This document shows, piece after piece, positions 26,128-36,443 of a stretch of 64,000 nt of DNA (position 1 is the first letter of the stretch; every line of letters starts with the position of its first letter). This stretch comes from [Mycobacterium] nativiensis. Its GTDB lineage: Bacteria; Actinomycetota; Actinomycetes; Mycobacteriales; Mycobacteriaceae. A model generated the notes under the pieces. It ran no database searches, was not told where the DNA came from, and saw nothing but the letters and a program-made list of their open reading frames with translations. The stretch spans positions 3,517,973 through 3,581,972 of the forward strand of contig NZ_CP083986.1 in NCBI RefSeq assembly GCF_020172685.1. The letters run 5' to 3'. A program made the translations under genes and the position numbers.

Positions 26128-27356
26128 TCGATCCCTGGTGGTTGATGCTGGCCAAGGTGCTGTGCGTCTTCGTTTTCCTGGTGCTGACCGTGCTCTTCGC
26201 CATCGTCATCGAGCGAAAAGTGCTGGGACGTATGCAGATGCGTCCAGGCCCCAACCGGGTCGGGCCCAAGGGGTGGCTGCAGAGCCTCGCCGACGGCATC
26301 AAGCTGGCCCTCAAGGAGGACATCAGGCCCGTCAACGCCGATCGGGTGATCTACGTGTTGGCGCCGATCATCTCGACGGTGCCGGCGATCACCGCGTTCG
26401 CGGTGATCCCGTTCGGCCCCGAGGTGAGCGTCTTCGGCCATCACACCGCCGTGCAGTTGGCCGATCTGCCGATCGCGGTGCTGTTCATCTTGGCGATGTC
26501 GTCGATCGGGGTGTACGGGATCATCCTGGCCGGCTGGTCGTCGGGTTCGGTCTACCCGCTGCTGGGCGGTATCCGCTCGACCGCACAGGTGATCTCCTAC
26601 GAGGTCGCGATGGGCCTGGCATTCGCCTCGGTGTTCCTCTACGCCGGGACGATGTCGACATCGGGCATCGTGGCCGCCCAGGACCGAGTGTGGTTCACGT
26701 TTCTGCTGATGCCGGCATTCATGGTCTACCTGGTGGCGATGGTCGGTGAGACCAACCGCGCACCGTTCGACCTGCCCGAAGCCGAGGGCGAACTGGTGGG
26801 TGGGTTCCACACCGAGTATTCGTCGCTGAAATTCGCCCTGTTCTTCTTGGCCGAATACATCAACATCACCACGGTTTCGGCGCTGGCCGTCACCTTGTTC
26901 TTCGGCGGCTGGCACGCCCCCTTCCCGATCAACCTGTGGGCCGGCGCCAACGCGGGCTGGTGGCCGCTGCTGTGGTTCACCGCCAAGGTGTGGGGCTTCA
27001 TCTTCATCTACATCTGGCTGCGGGCCACCCTGCCCCGTCTGCGCTACGACCAGTTCATGTCGCTGGGTTGGAAGGTGCTGATCCCGGTGGCCCTGACCTG
27101 GGTGCTGTTCGCCGCGGCGATGCGCAGCCTGGGCAACCACGGCTATCCGCACTGGGAGGCGATATTGGCCGGCGTCAGCACGCTGGCCACCCTGGTGGCG
27201 CTGGTGTTGCTGCATCGGCAGTTCAGCGCGGTGCGCGCCGACGGCGGCGAACCGGCACCAGCAGTTGTCCCACAGCCTTCGTCCGGGGGTTCATTCCCGA
27301 CACCACCACTACCGCAGCACACTTCGCCGCGGGTCAAGGAGGATGTCAATGGCTAG
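26124..27356 (+). CDS. nuoH: NADH-quinone oxidoreductase subunit H
   Basis: 410 residues, eight or so helices. Conserved [21 protein letters not shown] (about 31-51) and the acidic quinone-tunnel loop [26 protein letters not shown] are intact. A Pro/Ser-rich cytoplasmic tail of about 45 residues ends the protein. ATG start overlaps the nuoG stop; the last 8 bp overlap nuoI. Confidence 0.97.
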   Translation: MIDPWWLMLAKVLCVFVFLVLTVLFAIVIERKVLGRMQMRPGPNRVGPKGWLQSLADGIKLALKEDIRPVNADRVIYVLAPIISTVPAITAFAVIPFGPEVSVFGHHTAVQLADLPIAVLFILAMSSIGVYGIILAGWSSGSVYPLLGGIRSTAQVISYEVAMGLAFASVFLYAGTMSTSGIVAAQDRVWFTFLLMPAFMVYLVAMVGETNRAPFDLPEAEGELVGGFHTEYSSLKFALFFLAEYINITTVSALAVTLFFGGWHAPFPINLWAGANAGWWPLLWFTAKVWGFIFIYIWLRATLPRLRYDQFMSLGWKVLIPVALTWVLFAAAMRSLGNHGYPHWEAILAGVSTLATLVALVLLHRQFSAVRADGGEPAPAVVPQPSSGGSFPTPPLPQHTSPRVKEDVNG

Positions 27357-27918
27357 CCTGCGCGACGCCCTGGCCGGGTTCGGCGTCACCTTGAAGACGA
27401 TGTTCAAACGGCCGATCAACGACGGCTACCCCGAACACAAGAAACCGACGGCACGGCGCTACCACGGCCGCCACCAGCTCAACCGGCACCCGGACGGGTT
27501 GGAGAAGTGCATCGGCTGCGAACTGTGCGCCTGGGCCTGCCCCGCCGACGCCATCTACGTGGAGGCCGCAGACAACACCGACGAGCAGCGCTTCTCCCCC
27601 GGCGAACGCTACGGCCGCGTCTACCAGATCAACTACCTGCGCTGCATCGGCTGCGGGCTGTGCATCGAGGCCTGCCCGACCCGCGCGCTGACCATGACCA
27701 ACGAGTACGAGATGGCCGCCGACAACCGGGCCGACCTGATCTGGGAACGCGAGCAACTGCTGGCGCCGCTGGAGCCGGGCATGACCGCTCCGCCGCACCC
27801 GATGCCGCCCGGCGCCACCGACAAGGACTACTACCTGGGCCGGGTCAGCCCCGACGGGCTCGATGAGAACCCGGACCTGTTCGTGATGCTGGATCGGAAG
27901 AAACAGGGCAAGGCCTGA
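27349..27918 (+). CDS. nuoI: NADH-quinone oxidoreductase subunit I
   Basis: 189 residues. Two [4Fe-4S] ferredoxin motifs, [12 protein letters not shown] (about 54-65) and [12 protein letters not shown] (about 99-110), hold clusters N6a and N6b. The start at 27349 overlaps nuoH by 8 bp, and an AAGGAGG site lies within nuoH just before it. Its stop shares one base with the nuoJ start (TGATG). Confidence 0.97.
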   Translation: MASLRDALAGFGVTLKTMFKRPINDGYPEHKKPTARRYHGRHQLNRHPDGLEKCIGCELCAWACPADAIYVEAADNTDEQRFSPGERYGRVYQINYLRCIGCGLCIEACPTRALTMTNEYEMAADNRADLIWEREQLLAPLEPGMTAPPHPMPPGATDKDYYLGRVSPDGLDENPDLFVMLDRKKQGKA

Positions 27919-28742
27919 TGAACACCGTGCTGCTCGCCGCCGACGTCGTCGTCCGCACCTCCACCGGGGAGGCGGTGACGTTCTGGGTGCTCGGGGCGCT
28001 GGCGCTCGTCGGCGCGGTCGGGGTCGTCACATCCGCCAAGGCGGTGTATTCGGCGATGTTCCTGGCGATGACGATGCTCATCCTGGCGGTGTTCTACTTC
28101 GCCCAGGACGCGATGTTCCTCGGTGTGGTGCAGATCGTCGTCTACACCGGTGCGGTGATGATGTTGTTCCTGTTCGTGATGATGCTGATCGGGGTCGACT
28201 CCGCCGAATCACTGGTGGAGACCCTGCGCGGCCAGCGGATCTCCGCGACGCTGGCCGGCACCGGTTTCGGGATGCTGCTGATCTCTGGGATCGGTGGCGC
28301 GACGATGCACCTGCGCCGGGTCGGCACCCCCGCCACGGCCACCGGCGGCGGGACGGATCTGGCACAGAACAATGTCGAGGGCCTGGCGGCGCTGATCTTC
28401 ACCCGCTACCTCTGGGCGTTCGAGCTCACCAGTGCGTTGCTGATCACCGCGGTGGTGGCGGCCATGGTGCTGACCCACCGTGAGCGGCTGCAACCGCGGA
28501 TGACGCAGCGGGAGCTGTCGATCCGGCGCTTCCAGGCCGGCCACCACCCGACACCACTGCCCACGCCGGGTGTCTACGCCCGCCACAACGCCGTCGACAT
28601 CGCCGCGCGACTGCCCGACGGGTCGTATTCGGCGCTGTCGGTGTCGGACACCTTGACTCACCGCTGGGTCGGCGCCACCGGCAACGCCGCGCACGCGGCC
28701 GACGATGTCGTGGGCGCCGACGAGGAGGGATCGGGCCAGTGA
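27918..28742 (+). CDS. nuoJ: NADH-quinone oxidoreductase subunit J
   Basis: 274 residues. Five helices in the first 190 residues, with [21 protein letters not shown] the conserved TM3 containing the pi-bulge Tyr. The hydrophilic C-terminal tail (about 80 residues) is a mycobacterial feature. Overlaps nuoI by 1 bp and nuoK by 4 bp. Confidence 0.97.
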   Translation: MNTVLLAADVVVRTSTGEAVTFWVLGALALVGAVGVVTSAKAVYSAMFLAMTMLILAVFYFAQDAMFLGVVQIVVYTGAVMMLFLFVMMLIGVDSAESLVETLRGQRISATLAGTGFGMLLISGIGGATMHLRRVGTPATATGGGTDLAQNNVEGLAALIFTRYLWAFELTSALLITAVVAAMVLTHRERLQPRMTQRELSIRRFQAGHHPTPLPTPGVYARHNAVDIAARLPDGSYSALSVSDTLTHRWVGATGNAAHAADDVVGADEEGSGQ

Positions 28743-29038
28743 ATCCGGAGAACTACCTGTACCTGTCGGCGATGCTGTTCACCATCGGCGCCACCGGAGT
28801 GATGTTGCGGCGCAACGCCTTGGTGATGTTCATGTGCGTCGAGCTGATGCTCAACGCCGCCAACCTGGCGTTCGTCACCTTCGCCCGGCTGCACTCCCAG
28901 CTCGACGGCCAGATGGTGGCGTTCTTCACGATGGTCGTCGCCGCCTGCGAGGTGGTGATCGGCCTGGCCATCATCATGACGATCTACCGGGCCCGGCGAT
29001 CCGTCTCGGTCGACGACGCGAACCTACTGCGCGGCTAG
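28739..29038 (+). CDS. nuoK: NADH-quinone oxidoreductase subunit K
   Basis: 99 residues, three helices, MrpC-like. The conserved membrane Glu residues are seen in [14 protein letters not shown] and [14 protein letters not shown] start overlapping nuoJ. This is the only operon junction besides nuoA/B with a real gap (16 bp to nuoL). Confidence 0.97.
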   Translation: MNPENYLYLSAMLFTIGATGVMLRRNALVMFMCVELMLNAANLAFVTFARLHSQLDGQMVAFFTMVVAACEVVIGLAIIMTIYRARRSVSVDDANLLRG

Positions 29039-29054
29039 GGAGTTGGGGAGCTCT

Positions 29055-30995
29055 ATGACGAATCTGAGCCAGCTGAGCTGGCTTCTGGTGGCCCTGCCCG
29101 CGGTGGGCGCGTTGATCCTGCTGGTCGGCGGACGACGAACCGACCGGTGGGGACACCTGCTGGGCTGCGCCACCGTGCTCGGGTCATTCGGGATCGGGCT
29201 GGCCCTGCTGATCGACCTGCTGGGCCGGACAGGCGACGACAGGACGATTCACACCCACCTGTTCAGCTGGGTTCCCGTCGGCGCCCTGCAGGTCGACTTC
29301 GGTTTGCTGATCGACCAGCTGTCGATCTGCTTCGTGCTGCTGATCAGCGGCGTCGGCGCGCTCATCCACATCTACTCGATCGGCTACATGGCCACCGACC
29401 CCGATCGGCGCCGGTTCTTCGCCTACCTGAACCTGTTCGTCGCGGCCATGCTGCTGCTGGTGATCGCCGACAACTACCTGGGCCTGTATGTGGGCTGGGA
29501 AGGCGTCGGCCTGGCGTCCTACCTGCTGATCGGCTTCTGGTACGCCCGGCCGGTCGCCGCGACGGCCGGCAAGAAGGCGTTCGTAGCCAACCGAGTCGGC
29601 GACTTCGGGCTGTCGCTGGCGATGTTCGTCATGTTCGCCGGCTTCGGCACGCTGTCCTTCGACGGGCTGTTCGGCGCGGTGCAGGCCGACGGCCCGAGCA
29701 GCCTGACCACCGCCATCGGGTTGTTGCTGCTGCTGGGTGCGTGCGCCAAATCCGCGCAGGTGCCCCTACAGGCGTGGTTGTTCGACGCCATGGAGGGCCC
29801 GACCCCGGTGTCGGCACTGATCCACGCCGCCACCATGGTGACCGCCGGGGTGTACCTGATCGTCCGGTCCGGACCGATCTATGACCTGTCCGCCGATGCC
29901 CGGCTGGCGGTGATCGTCGTCGGCGCGGTGACGCTGTTGTTCGGTGCGATCATCGGCTGCGCCAAGGACGACATCAAACGGGCACTGGCCGCATCCACGG
30001 TCAGCCAGATCGGCTACATGGTGCTGGCCGCCGGCCTCGGCCCGGCCGGCTACGCGGTCGCGATCCTGCACCTGCTCACCCACGGCTTCTTCAAGGCCGG
30101 CCTGTTCCTGGGCTCGGGCGCAGTGATGCACGGGATGAACGACGAACAGGACATGCGCCGCTACGGCGCGCTGCGGACCTTCATGCCGGTGACGTTCGTG
30201 ACGTTCGGCATCTGTTACCTGGCGATCATCGGGGTACCGCCGTTCGCCGGCTTCTACTCCAAGGACGCGATCATCGAGGCCGCCCTGGCCTCCGGTGGAA
30301 CACGCGGCTGGGTGCTGGGCGCGGTCACCATCCTGGGCGCCGGCATCACGGCGTTCTACATGACCCGGGTGATGCTGATGACGTTCGGCGGCGAGCGCCG
30401 GTGGGCGGCGAACGAGAGCGAAGTGACGCCGGAACGGGCGCTGCAGCATCCGCACGAGGCCCCGCGGGTGATGACCTGGCCGATCATCGTGCTGGCCGTC
30501 GGGGCGGTGATCTCCGGCGGCGTGCTGGCGATCGGCGGACGACTCGAGCACTGGCTGGAGCCGGTGGTGAGCCCGGTGCCCGAGCTGATCGGTCACGCCG
30601 TGGAGCACGTCATCCCGGCCTGGGTCACCGGCGCCATCACCCTGGGCATCGTGCTGCTGGGCGCCGCGGTCGCCTACCGGATGTACGGCCGAAAGCCGAT
30701 ACCGATCACCGCCCCCACCGATGTTTCCGCCCTGACGGTGGCCGCCCGCGAGTATCTCTACGGCGATGCCTTCAACGAGGAGGTGTTCATGCGACCGGGT
30801 AACCGACTGGCACAAGCCCTGGTCGAGGTCGACGACCGAGCGGTGGACGGCTCGGTCAACACCCTGGCCGGGCTGGTCGCCTTCGGGTCGATCCTGGTGC
30901 GCCGCCTGCAGACCGGGTTCGTGCGCTCCTATGCACTGACCATGCTCGCCGGTGCGGTCCTGGTGGCGGCGGTAGTGCTGGCGGTGCAACTGTGA
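29055..30995 (+). CDS. nuoL: NADH-quinone oxidoreductase subunit L
   Basis: 646 residues from the ATG at 29055, which has a GGGGAG site; a TTG at 29043 would add four residues. Antiporter-like subunit: [36 protein letters not shown] with the conserved Lys/His channel residues nearby, and the C-terminal lateral helix region after about 500. Pumps protons in the distal membrane arm. Overlaps nuoM by 4 bp. Confidence 0.97.
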   Translation: MTNLSQLSWLLVALPAVGALILLVGGRRTDRWGHLLGCATVLGSFGIGLALLIDLLGRTGDDRTIHTHLFSWVPVGALQVDFGLLIDQLSICFVLLISGVGALIHIYSIGYMATDPDRRRFFAYLNLFVAAMLLLVIADNYLGLYVGWEGVGLASYLLIGFWYARPVAATAGKKAFVANRVGDFGLSLAMFVMFAGFGTLSFDGLFGAVQADGPSSLTTAIGLLLLLGACAKSAQVPLQAWLFDAMEGPTPVSALIHAATMVTAGVYLIVRSGPIYDLSADARLAVIVVGAVTLLFGAIIGCAKDDIKRALAASTVSQIGYMVLAAGLGPAGYAVAILHLLTHGFFKAGLFLGSGAVMHGMNDEQDMRRYGALRTFMPVTFVTFGICYLAIIGVPPFAGFYSKDAIIEAALASGGTRGWVLGAVTILGAGITAFYMTRVMLMTFGGERRWAANESEVTPERALQHPHEAPRVMTWPIIVLAVGAVISGGVLAIGGRLEHWLEPVVSPVPELIGHAVEHVIPAWVTGAITLGIVLLGAAVAYRMYGRKPIPITAPTDVSALTVAAREYLYGDAFNEEVFMRPGNRLAQALVEVDDRAVDGSVNTLAGLVAFGSILVRRLQTGFVRSYALTMLAGAVLVAAVVLAVQL

Positions 30996-32554
30996 ACAAC
31001 AACCTTCCCTGGCTGAGCCTGCTGTGGTTGGTGCCGCTGGCCGGTGCCGGACTGGTCATCGTGCTGCCCGGCGGCCGAACACAACTCGCCAAATACACCG
31101 GTCTGCTGGTGAGTCTGGCGACGCTGGCGGTGGCGGTCGTCGTCACCGTCGGCTTCGACACCACTCCGGTGGCCGCGCCGTACCAGTTCGTCGAATCCCA
31201 TTCCTGGATACCGGCGTTCGGAGCCAGTTACACCCTGGGCGTGGACGGTATCGCGGTGGTGCTGGCCCTGCTGACCGCCGGGCTGGTGCCGCTGCTGATG
31301 CTGGCCGGCTGGAACGACGGGGGCGAGCGCAGCCGCGGCCCGCACGCCTATGTCGCGCTGACGCTGACCGTCGAGGCGATGGTGCTGATCTCACTGGTCT
31401 CGCTGGACGTGTTGCTGTTCTACGTGTTCTTCGAGGCGATGCTGATCCCGATGTACTTCATGATCGGCGGCTTCGGCACCGGCGCCAAGCGTTCCCAGGC
31501 CGCACTGAAGTTCCTGCTGTACAACCTGTTCGGCGGCCTCATCATGCTGGCCGCGGTGATCGGGGTGTACGTGGTCAGCGCCCAGGAGGGCACTTCCGGC
31601 GGCACATTCGACTTCCGCGAACTGGTCTCGGTGTTCTCTCCGGGAACCACCACCGTCGACCCGGGCGTACTCAAGCTGTTGTTCGCCGGCTTCATGTTCG
31701 CGTTCGCGGTCAAGGCCCCGCTGTGGCCGGCGCACCGCTGGCTGCCCGACGCCGCGGTGGAATCCACCCCGGCGACCGCCGTGCTGATGATGGCGGTCAT
31801 GGACAAGGTCGGCACCTTCGGCATGCTGCGCTACTGCCTACAGCTGTTCCCCGACGCCTCAACCTATTTCCGGCCAGCCATCATCACCCTTGCGGTGATC
31901 GGGGTGGTCTACGGCGCCATGGTGGCGATCGGCCAGCGCGACATCATGCGGCTGATCGCCTACACGTCGATCTCACACTTCGGTTTCATCATCCTGGGCA
32001 TCTTCGTGATGACCAGCCAGGGCCAAAGCGGATCGACGCTGTACATGCTCAACCACGGGATCTCCACCGCGGCGGTGTTCCTGATCGCCGGATTCCTGAT
32101 CTCGCGGCGCGGCGGCGCCCGCGCGATCGCCGACTACGGCGGCGTGCAGAAGGTGGCCCCGGTGCTGGCCGGCACCTTCCTGGTCGCGGCGATGGCCACC
32201 CTGTCACTGCCCGGGCTCGCGCCGTTCATCAGTGAATTCCTGGTCCTGATCGGCACATTCAACCGGTACTGGCTGGCCGCGACCATCGGCACCACCGCGT
32301 TGGTGTTGTCGTCGATCTACATGCTGTGGCTCTACCAGCGGGTGATGACCGGCCCGGTCACCGCGGGCAACGAACGCATCCGCGACCTGCTGCCCCGCGA
32401 GCTCGTCGTCGTCGCACCCTTGATCGCGCTGCTGCTGTTCTTGGGCTTCTACCCGAAGCCGGTGCTGGACATCATCAATCCGGGCGTCGACCACACCTTG
32501 ACCACCATCGGTCAGACCGACCCGGCACCGCTGACCGCCGAGGGGGCGCGTTGA
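30992..32554 (+). CDS. nuoM: NADH-quinone oxidoreductase subunit M
   Basis: 520 residues, about 14 helices. Conserved [14 protein letters not shown] (membrane Glu) and the broken-helix [20 protein letters not shown] are present, with [14 protein letters not shown] in the second symmetric half. Antiporter-like proton channel. GTG start within the nuoL stop; overlaps nuoN. Confidence 0.97.
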   Translation: MNNNLPWLSLLWLVPLAGAGLVIVLPGGRTQLAKYTGLLVSLATLAVAVVVTVGFDTTPVAAPYQFVESHSWIPAFGASYTLGVDGIAVVLALLTAGLVPLLMLAGWNDGGERSRGPHAYVALTLTVEAMVLISLVSLDVLLFYVFFEAMLIPMYFMIGGFGTGAKRSQAALKFLLYNLFGGLIMLAAVIGVYVVSAQEGTSGGTFDFRELVSVFSPGTTTVDPGVLKLLFAGFMFAFAVKAPLWPAHRWLPDAAVESTPATAVLMMAVMDKVGTFGMLRYCLQLFPDASTYFRPAIITLAVIGVVYGAMVAIGQRDIMRLIAYTSISHFGFIILGIFVMTSQGQSGSTLYMLNHGISTAAVFLIAGFLISRRGGARAIADYGGVQKVAPVLAGTFLVAAMATLSLPGLAPFISEFLVLIGTFNRYWLAATIGTTALVLSSIYMLWLYQRVMTGPVTAGNERIRDLLPRELVVVAPLIALLLFLGFYPKPVLDIINPGVDHTLTTIGQTDPAPLTAEGAR

Positions 32555-32556
32555 CC

Positions 32557-34170
32557 ATGTCGGGCATCCCAACCCCATCCATCGAATACGCCCTGGTGCT
32601 GCCGCTGTTGATCGTGTTCGGCACCGCCGTGCTCGGCGTTCTCGTCGAGGCGTTCGTGGCGCGCCGGGGGCGCTACCTGACACAGGTGCTGCTCGCCGTC
32701 GGCGGGTTGGCCGCCGCGTTCGCCGCCGTCGTCATGGTCGGCCGTGACACCCCGGCCGCCGGTCGCATCACGGTGTTGGGAGCGGTGGCCGTCGACCGGC
32801 CGGCGCTGGTGCTGCAGGGCACCGTGCTGCTGGTCGGGATCATGGCCGTCATCTTCATCGCCGAACGCAATGTCGGCGCCACCCTCCCCGAGGGCCCCGG
32901 CGCCGCGATCGCACCGGCTGTGTCTTCTGCCGCCCCGGGGCGCGCGGGCCTGGACTCGTTCACACCGCAGGCCTCCGCGGTCCCGGGCAGTGTCACCGAA
33001 CTCGACGCGGCCCGCACCGGGGTCACCCAGACCGAGGTGTTCCCGCTGACCGTGCTGGCGATCGGCGGCATGCTGGTGTTCCTCGCCGCCAACGATCTGG
33101 TGACCATGTTCGTGGCCCTGGAAGTGCTCTCGCTGCCGCTGTACCTGCTGTGCGGGCTGGCCCGGTACCGGCGCCTGCTGTCGCAGGAATCGGCGCTGAA
33201 GTACTTCCTGCTGGGGGCGTTCTCCTCGGCACTGTTCCTGTTCGGGGTCGCGCTGATCTACGGCGCCACCGGGTCGCTGGCCCTGCCCGAGATCGGCGAT
33301 CAGCTGTTCGGCCACAGCCGTGATCCGTTGGCGCTCATCGGCGCCGCACTGCTGTTGGTCGGCCTGTTCTTCAAGGCCGGCGCGGTGCCGTTCCACTCCT
33401 GGATCCCCGACGTCTACGTGGGCGCGCCGACCCCGGTCACCGGTTTCATGGCGGCCGCCACCAAGGTCGCCGCGTTCGGCGCGATGCTGCGGATCGTCTA
33501 TGTCGCACTGCCGGCACTGCACGATCAGTGGCGCCCGCTTATGTGGCTGATCTCGGTGTTGACCATGGTGGTCGCCACCATCGCCGCCATCACCCAGACC
33601 GACGTCAAGCGGATGCTGGCCTACTCCTCGATCGCCCACGTGGGCTTCGTGCTGACCGGCGTGCTGTCGGCGATCCCCGCAGGTGTGTCCTCGACGCTGT
33701 TCTACCTGGTGGCCTACAGCTTCTCCACGGTCGGCGCGTTCGCCGTGGTGAACCTGATCCGCGGATCCGGCGGCGCCGAGGAGCTCGACATGTCCCGGTG
33801 GGCGGGCCTGGGCCGGCGTTACCCGGTCGTGGGCCTGCTGTTTTCGATGTTCCTGCTGGCGTTCGCGGGCATCCCGCTGACCAGTGGATTCATCAGCAAG
33901 TTCGCCGTGTTCAAGGCCGCCGCCGAGGGCGGAGCCGCCCCGCTGGTGGTGATCGGTGTGATCACCAGCGGTGTGGCCGCCTACTTCTACGTGCGAGTGA
34001 TCGTGCTGATGTTCTTCACCGACACCCCCGCCGACCCGCCGCAGCTGGTGCTGCCCAGTGTCTGGAGCAGGGCGGCGATCGCGCTGTGCGCGGCGATCAC
34101 CGTGGCGTTGGGTGTGATGCCGCAGCCGCTGCTCGACCTGGTGGAGGCCGCCACGCAGTTCGCCCGCTGA
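32557..34170 (+). CDS. nuoN: NADH-quinone oxidoreductase subunit N
   Basis: 537 residues from the ATG at 32557; a TTG at 32551 inside the nuoM stop (TTGA) is an equally possible coupled start and would add two residues. Conserved ALEVLSLPLYLLCG and AVPFHSWIPDVYVGAPTPVTGFMAAATK. A hydrophilic insert of about 45 residues between helices 3 and 4 (Pro/Ala-rich) is shared with M. tuberculosis NuoN. Last gene of the operon. Confidence 0.96.
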   Translation: MSGIPTPSIEYALVLPLLIVFGTAVLGVLVEAFVARRGRYLTQVLLAVGGLAAAFAAVVMVGRDTPAAGRITVLGAVAVDRPALVLQGTVLLVGIMAVIFIAERNVGATLPEGPGAAIAPAVSSAAPGRAGLDSFTPQASAVPGSVTELDAARTGVTQTEVFPLTVLAIGGMLVFLAANDLVTMFVALEVLSLPLYLLCGLARYRRLLSQESALKYFLLGAFSSALFLFGVALIYGATGSLALPEIGDQLFGHSRDPLALIGAALLLVGLFFKAGAVPFHSWIPDVYVGAPTPVTGFMAAATKVAAFGAMLRIVYVALPALHDQWRPLMWLISVLTMVVATIAAITQTDVKRMLAYSSIAHVGFVLTGVLSAIPAGVSSTLFYLVAYSFSTVGAFAVVNLIRGSGGAEELDMSRWAGLGRRYPVVGLLFSMFLLAFAGIPLTSGFISKFAVFKAAAEGGAAPLVVIGVITSGVAAYFYVRVIVLMFFTDTPADPPQLVLPSVWSRAAIALCAAITVALGVMPQPLLDLVEAATQFAR

Positions 34171-34230
34171 CCGTCGGCCGGCCTCCGCGGTGGGGTCCGT
34201 CCTCGGTTCGGCGTGGCGCCGATCACGCCG

Positions 34231-34290
34231 TATACTGCGTCAGAATCAACCGCTGATCTCCGTCGACCAGCACATAGTCAAAGGCGACTA
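34231..34290 (+). promoter_or_regulatory. Candidate promoter and dyad before the ferredoxin-reductase gene
   Basis: TATACT at 34231-34236 with a GT ahead of it is a good extended -10. Downstream, TAGTC-AAAGGC-GACTA (34275-34290) is a 5-bp inverted repeat ending 8 bp before the start codon. This would suit a repressor blocking initiation. Desaturase/reductase pairs in mycobacteria are under TetR control, but the regulator here is not identifiable. The rest of the 128-bp gap shows nothing further. Confidence 0.4.
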
Positions 34291-34298
34291 GACCCTCC

Positions 34299-35354
34299 AT
34301 GTTCAGACAAGCCTCAAGGCGTCGTGCGCTGGTTTCGAGCGTGGTCGAGGTGCTGACCTGGCCGCAGAGCGTCAACCGGTACACCGAGTTGGTTGCCCCG
34401 ACCTGGTCCCCGGGGGAGGCACGGGCAAAGGTTGTCGCGGTGCGCCGCAGGACGCCGCGCAGCGTCACCATGACGCTGCAGCCCAACGCCGCGTTTCCCG
34501 GATTCCGAGCCGGGCAGCACCTGGGCGTCACCGTCGACATCAACGGACGTCGCCACACCCGCTGCTACTCACCGGCCAATGCCGAGGGCCAGCGGCTGAT
34601 CGAGCTGACCGTCGGTCTGCACGACGGTGGCCTGGTCTCGACCTACCTGCACCGTTACGCCCACCCGGGCATGGTGGTTGGGCTGACGGGTGGCAGTGGC
34701 GACTTCGTGTTGCCGGCCGTGCGGCCGCGGCGAATCCTGATGATCTCCGGCGGCAGTGGGATCACCCCGGTGATGTCGATGCTGCGGACGTTGCAGGCCG
34801 AGCACTACGACGGCGAGATCACCTTCGCTCATTACGCCCGCACCCGCTCGGAAGCCTGCTACCACGACGAGCTCACCGCGATGCCCGACGTGCGGGTGCT
34901 GCACGGGTTCACCCGATCTGCCCAAGCCGGTGATCTGCGAGGCCATTTCGGCGCCGATCATCTGCAGACCGCGATGTCGGACCCGGACGTGGTGTACGTC
35001 TGTGGCCCGCCCGGCCTGGTGGCCGCGGTGCGGGAGCAGCGCCCCGACGCGATCTCGGAAGCCTTTGTGGCGCCGGTATCCACATCGCCGGCCGATCCGT
35101 CCGGCGGTCGCGTGACCTTCCGAGGCAGCAACGTCAGCGTGGTCGACGACGGGCGTCCTCTGCTCGAGCAGGCCGAAGCCGCCGGCCTGGCGCCGGCCAG
35201 CGGCTGCCGGATGGGCATCTGCAAGACCTGCACCTGCCGTAAAACCGTTGGCACAGTGCAAAACCTGATCACCGGGGCGATTTCGGACGCCAATGACGAG
35301 AGAATCCAGATCTGCGTGTCGGTCCCGGTCGGCGACGTCGAACTCAGCTTGTAA
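34299..35354 (+). CDS. Flavin reductase / ferredoxin-type electron donor for desaturase
   Basis: 351 residues in the order FAD domain (RCYSPANA, about 90), NAD(P) domain (GGSGITPVMSMLR, about 150; YVCGPPGL) and C-terminal plant-type [2Fe-2S] ferredoxin (GCRMGICKTCTC ... QICVSV). This matches Rv3230c, the electron donor of the DesA3 stearoyl-CoA desaturase. A desaturase gene follows after 16 bp, so the pair delivers NADPH electrons to the di-iron enzyme. Confidence 0.93.
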   Translation: MFRQASRRRALVSSVVEVLTWPQSVNRYTELVAPTWSPGEARAKVVAVRRRTPRSVTMTLQPNAAFPGFRAGQHLGVTVDINGRRHTRCYSPANAEGQRLIELTVGLHDGGLVSTYLHRYAHPGMVVGLTGGSGDFVLPAVRPRRILMISGGSGITPVMSMLRTLQAEHYDGEITFAHYARTRSEACYHDELTAMPDVRVLHGFTRSAQAGDLRGHFGADHLQTAMSDPDVVYVCGPPGLVAAVREQRPDAISEAFVAPVSTSPADPSGGRVTFRGSNVSVVDDGRPLLEQAEAAGLAPASGCRMGICKTCTCRKTVGTVQNLITGAISDANDERIQICVSVPVGDVELSL

Positions 35355-35370
35355 AGGACGCCGGGAGAAC

Positions 35371-36423
35371 ATGTCACAACCGGAGATGACGCTTACCCCT
35401 GCCCAGGCCGATGCGTTGGGGCGCGAGTTCGACGCGATCAGGGCACGGGTACTGGCCGACCTCGGCAAAAGGGACGCCGACTACATCCGTCGGGTCGTCC
35501 GGGTACAGCGCACCCTCGAGGTCGGCGGTCGCGCGCTGATGTTCGCCGGCGTCCGGCGACCGGCCTGGCTGGCCGGTGTCGCGATGCTCGCGGTGTCGAA
35601 GATCCTCGACAACTGGGAGATCGGGCACAACGTCATGCACGGCCAGTACGACTGGATGGGCGACCCGACACTGCAGGGCCCCACCTTCGAATGGGACAGT
35701 GCCTGCCCGTCCGACCACTGGCGTTACGCCCACAACTACGTCCACCACACCTACACCAACATCCTCGGCGTGGATCGCGACATCGGCTACGCCGTCCTGC
35801 GGGTGAAGGATGAGCAGCCCTGGGATCGGTTGAAGCTGCTCAACCCGGTCAACGCCCTGATCGGGTTCGTGGTGTTCCAATACAGTTTGGCGGGCTACGA
35901 GCTGGAGATCGAGCGGATGCCGCACGAGATCACCATGGCCGACAAGCGTGACGTCCTGCGGGCGATCGGGCGCAAGGTCTTCCGCCAGGTGTTGAAGGAT
36001 TACGTCGCGTTCCCGCTGCTGGGCGGTCGGAACAGGCGGTTCGTGCTGACCGGCAATCTGGCAGCGAACATGATCCGCAATATGTGGACCTTCGCGATCA
36101 CCTTCTGCGGGCATTTCCCGGACGGCGTCCGACTGTTCACGATCGAGGAGGCCCGCGACGAGTCCCGTGGCATGTGGTACTACCGCCAGATCCTTGGTAC
36201 GGCAAACATGAGCGGTGGCAAGTACTTTCACATCCTGTCCGGCAACTTGTCGCACCAGATCGAGCACCACCTGTTCCCAGACCTGCCCGCGCACCGCTAT
36301 GCGGAGCTCGCCCCCGAGGTGCGCGAGATCTGCGGGCGCTACGGCATCCCCTACAACACCGGATCCATGCCGCGGCAGCTCGGCACGGTGCTGCGCAACA
36401 TCTTTCGGCTGGCGTTTCCCTAA
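35371..36423 (+). CDS. Membrane fatty-acyl desaturase (DesA3-like)
   Basis: 350 residues from the ATG at 35371 (CGGGAG site). Three histidine boxes of di-iron acyl desaturases are intact: HNVMH (about 86-90), HNYVHH (about 122-127) and HQIEHH (about 294-299). Hydrophobic stretches are shorter than in DesA3, and VLRNIFRLAFP ends the protein. It introduces a double bond into acyl-CoA using electrons from the preceding reductase; the regiospecificity is not readable. It is convergent with the sigma-factor gene. Confidence 0.92.
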   Translation: MSQPEMTLTPAQADALGREFDAIRARVLADLGKRDADYIRRVVRVQRTLEVGGRALMFAGVRRPAWLAGVAMLAVSKILDNWEIGHNVMHGQYDWMGDPTLQGPTFEWDSACPSDHWRYAHNYVHHTYTNILGVDRDIGYAVLRVKDEQPWDRLKLLNPVNALIGFVVFQYSLAGYELEIERMPHEITMADKRDVLRAIGRKVFRQVLKDYVAFPLLGGRNRRFVLTGNLAANMIRNMWTFAITFCGHFPDGVRLFTIEEARDESRGMWYYRQILGTANMSGGKYFHILSGNLSHQIEHHLFPDLPAHRYAELAPEVREICGRYGIPYNTGSMPRQLGTVLRNIFRLAFP

Positions 36424-36443
36424 ATCGGCTCTGGCGGCGCCCG

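Noticed and set aside
25803..27215. 470-residue open frame antisense to nuoG-nuoH
   Set aside because: Composition is Gln/His/Arg-rich and no domain is seen; nuoH has a perfectly placed start and conserved motifs.
29766..30989. Antisense open frame opposite nuoL
   Set aside because: Shadow of the high-GC third-codon positions of nuoL; no homology expected.
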